NCBI RefSeq assembly: GCF_965139615.1 | Contig: NZ_CBCSIQ010000032.1 | Coordinates: 1 to 44,748 of the forward strand | DNA: 44,748 nucleotides | DNA from: Kerstersia similis | Lineage (GTDB): Bacteria; Pseudomonadota; Gammaproteobacteria; Burkholderiales; Burkholderiaceae_B | Reading direction: 5' to 3' | Shown: positions 43,069 to 44,748 of the stretch, one piece after another | Layout: every line of letters starts with the position of its first letter | Numbering within the stretch: the stretch's first letter is position 1 | Position numbers and translations under genes: made by a program | The notes under the pieces: model-generated | Told to the model about the DNA's origin: nothing | Databases searched by the model: none | What the model saw: only the letters and a program-made list of their open reading frames with translations

Positions 43069-43992
43069 TCAGCGCTGGGGCTGGATGAGCAGATTGCCGT
43101 TGGGTTGCGGCACGATGGCGATGGGCAAGGCGCGCGGCAAGGATGCCAGCAACTGTTCAATGTTGCGGACATCATAGACGCCGGACAGGCGCAGGCCGCT
43201 GGCACGCGGGTGCACGAGGATGGGCGGTCCATCCCGGTAGCGCTGGATTTCACGGATGGCGTCGTACAAAGGGGTGCCATCGAAGATGATCTTGCCGGTG
43301 GTCCAGGCGCTGGCCAGCGCCGGGTTCACGGTTTCAATCGGCAGGGGCGCACCGTTGGTGGTGCGCAGGCCGATAACGGCATCATAGGTCTGAATCTGTT
43401 GCCCGGCGTGCAGCGGCATGCTGGGAAGCATTGCAGGTTCGGTCGTACGCGTATCGCTGACCTCTACTGCGCCTTCCAGGACAGTGATGCGGCTGCCGTC
43501 ACGCAGGCGGCGTACCGCGAATGCCGTGCTGAGATCGCGTACGCGTATCGGTCCGCTATCGACGATGAATGGGCGCCAGTGCGCCGCCACTGTGAAGGCG
43601 GCTTCGCCCTGTGCCAGCAGCAAGGTTCGGCTGAACAGGCGACGCTGCTCAATCAGGATGGTGTTGGTATTGAGCGCGACCTGGCTGCCATCCGACAGTG
43701 TGACCTCGCTGATTTGGCCGATGCCGGTACGCAGGGTACGCGTCTGCCAGACTGGGTCCAGCCAGAGCGTGACAAAGATCAGCAGCGTGGGCAGCACGAT
43801 GCCTGCTGAGCGCAGGGTGCGACGCTTGCGCTGAGCCTGTTGTTCCGTCATGGCGCGGGCTTCGTGGATCAACGCTTCGCGAGACGGAAAATGCTGGGCG
43901 AGCGTCTGGGCGAAGGTGTCGCAGGGCCGGGAGGTGTCGGCGGCGGAATCGGCGTTTGATGTTGCCGCATCGTGATTGGGCGGTAAAGGCAT
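43069..43992 (-). CDS. FecR-type anti-sigma / transmembrane sensor
   Basis: 307 residues. One membrane helix lies at about 62-79 (GIVLPTLLIFVTLWLDPVW, in part). The periplasmic FecR domain has EVTLSDGSQVALNTNT and VLEGAVEVSD, and a C-terminal STN-like part runs from about 235 (PLYDAIREIQRYRDGPPI). It would relay substrate binding at the receptor to the sigma factor. The 60-residue cytoplasmic part has no tryptophan, unlike typical FecR proteins in which conserved Trp residues bind the sigma factor. Its ATG overlaps the sigma stop by one base. Confidence 0.9.
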   Translation of the reverse strand: MPLPPNHDAATSNADSAADTSRPCDTFAQTLAQHFPSREALIHEARAMTEQQAQRKRRTLRSAGIVLPTLLIFVTLWLDPVWQTRTLRTGIGQISEVTLSDGSQVALNTNTILIEQRRLFSRTLLLAQGEAAFTVAAHWRPFIVDSGPIRVRDLSTAFAVRRLRDGSRITVLEGAVEVSDTRTTEPAMLPSMPLHAGQQIQTYDAVIGLRTTNGAPLPIETVNPALASAWTTGKIIFDGTPLYDAIREIQRYRDGPPILVHPRASGLRLSGVYDVRNIEQLLASLPRALPIAIVPQPNGNLLIQPQR

Positions 43993-44630
43993 CAGCGTTG
44001 TAGCGTCCCGATAGGTTCAGCAGCGTCCGGTGCCTGGGCAGGCAGGTTCAGCGTACAGCCTGGGGCAGATTCCTGGCTGATGGGCATGTGTCCTGAGCGC
44101 TGTTTCTGTTGCAGCCAGCGGGAATGGTAATGTGCGGGTTCCCAAAGATCAGAGATACGTTGTATGGCAGCCCGGACATGGTGGCTGACTGCACTGCGGC
44201 TGATGCCAATGGCGTCGGCAATGTCTGCGTGCTCCATGCCATGGACGCGGTTCAGCAGGAAGCATTGGCGTTGCCGCGGCGGCAGCGCATTGATGATGCC
44301 GATCAGCGCATCCAGCTGTTGCTTGAGGAGCAGGCTTGCCGCGCCGTCTTCGTGGTGACAGCCTTCAGGCGTATGCGCGTCGAGCGGCAGCTGATGGGCC
44401 TGGCGCGTACCATGCGCCCTGCACCAGTCCAAGGCACGGTGCAGGGACATGCGCCGCAGATAGGCCAGCGGAGTGCGTATGGTTTCTTGTGGGGGATCGG
44501 ACAGCAACTGCAGGCATACCTCGTGAACCACATCTTGCGCAAAGTCGTGCCGGGCAAAGCGGTTTTGAACGTAGGTGACCAGTTCGTCGTAATGTTGCAC
44601 CAATACGGGGGTAAGCGCGTTTGCCGCCAT
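43992..44630 (-). CDS. FecI-type extracytoplasmic-function sigma factor
   Basis: 212 residues. Region 2 lies at about 10-75 (HYDELVTYVQNRF, FAQDVVHEVCLQLL, PLAYLRRMSLHRALDWCR) and region 4 at about 113-165 (LPPRQRQCFLLNRVHGMEHADIA, in part, and ISRSAVSHHVRAA). The C-terminal 45 residues after LWEP are an unusual extension, since FecI proteins are usually about 170 residues. It should direct transcription of the receptor and lipoprotein genes. Preceded by a Fur-like site. Confidence 0.9.
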   Translation of the reverse strand: MAANALTPVLVQHYDELVTYVQNRFARHDFAQDVVHEVCLQLLSDPPQETIRTPLAYLRRMSLHRALDWCRAHGTRQAHQLPLDAHTPEGCHHEDGAASLLLKQQLDALIGIINALPPRQRQCFLLNRVHGMEHADIADAIGISRSAVSHHVRAAIQRISDLWEPAHYHSRWLQQKQRSGHMPISQESAPGCTLNLPAQAPDAAEPIGTLQR

Positions 44631-44643
44631 TTCTGATAATTAT

Positions 44644-44671
44644 GTTAAGAATTCTTATTATTATTCTATAT
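44644..44671 (-). promoter_or_regulatory. Fur-like box and AT-rich promoter of the sigma gene
   Basis: The perfect palindrome TAAGAATTCTTA (44646-44657) lies within AATAATAAGAATTCTTAAC on the minus strand (44662-44644), which matches the 19-base Fur consensus at 13 positions. A -10-like TAGAAT adjoins it on the minus strand. It stands 14 bases before the sigma gene, where Fur would block transcription when iron is plentiful. The rest of the window to 44748 shows only a GGCC/GGCC stem near 44717. Confidence 0.5.
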
Positions 44672-44748
44672 CCAAGTGGAACTTTTGCATAAATTAAGGA
44701 AATTCTTATTGGTTTCGGCCTTGAAGGGGCCGGGGGGGCAGGCAAAAG

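Overview
The window (44.7 kb, high GC) comes from a betaproteobacterium, most probably Burkholderiales and close to the Alcaligenaceae (Bordetella/Achromobacter-like). The reasons are the ribosomal protein sequences, the tuf-rpsJ / S10 / spc / alpha gene order, the long C-terminal tail of S3, and the accessory gene content (MocR, LysR, FecIR and LysE families). No mobile element, tRNA, rRNA or CRISPR array was found.

Layout. (1) 1-594: the end of tuf and rpsJ, the tail of the str operon, closed by a strong terminator. (2) 713-3425: a 3.1 kb insertion between rpsJ and rplC. It holds a glutamate-racemase homologue lacking both catalytic cysteines, a TRIC/UPF0126 membrane protein and a divergent LysR regulator. 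(3) 3480-17943: rplC-rplD-rplW-rplB-rpsS-rplV-rpsC-rplP-rpmC-rpsQ, terminator, rplN-rplX-rplE-rpsN-rpsH-rplF-rplR-rpsE-rpmD-rplO-secY-infA, rpsM-rpsK-rpsD, a structured 314 bp gap, rpoA, rplQ, terminator. rpmJ (L36) is not at its usual place between infA and rpsM. (4) 18209-23457: a LysE-family exporter, dsbD and cutA (overlapping, minus strand), an AraC regulator and an arylformamidase-like hydrolase with a TTG start. A degenerate 12-bp tandem repeat follows. (5) 23722-33906: a MocR regulator divergent from a putative operon with a peptide/opine-type ABC transporter (binding protein, two permeases, one fused double ATPase), a GhrA-like 2-hydroxyacid dehydrogenase, an HSL-family esterase and a PaiB-like flavoprotein. 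This looks like import and breakdown of a small, probably amide- or ester-containing, compound. (6) 34018-44748, all minus strand: fecI-like sigma factor, fecR-like regulator, FpvA/FecA-type TonB-dependent siderophore receptor, and three consecutive lipoproteins built of ELWxxDGT repeats.

The last region is the most unusual. A Fur-like palindrome precedes the sigma gene. The receptor carries the N-terminal signalling (STN) domain, and the first lipoprotein gene starts 18 bp after the receptor gene. Iron limitation and substrate binding would therefore be expected to drive the lipoproteins together with the receptor. The array shows recent duplication: two 151-bp direct repeats and a 215-bp decayed fragment of the first lipoprotein gene lie between the copies. 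The last lipoprotein gene is followed, in frame after a TGA stop, by an intact-looking Gly4 / hydrophobic / basic C-terminal sorting-type tail. This suggests loss, or conditional use, of a second membrane anchor.

All calls come from reading the sequence. No database search, alignment program or folding program was run. Family names rest on recognised motifs, and substrates and regulators are inferences.
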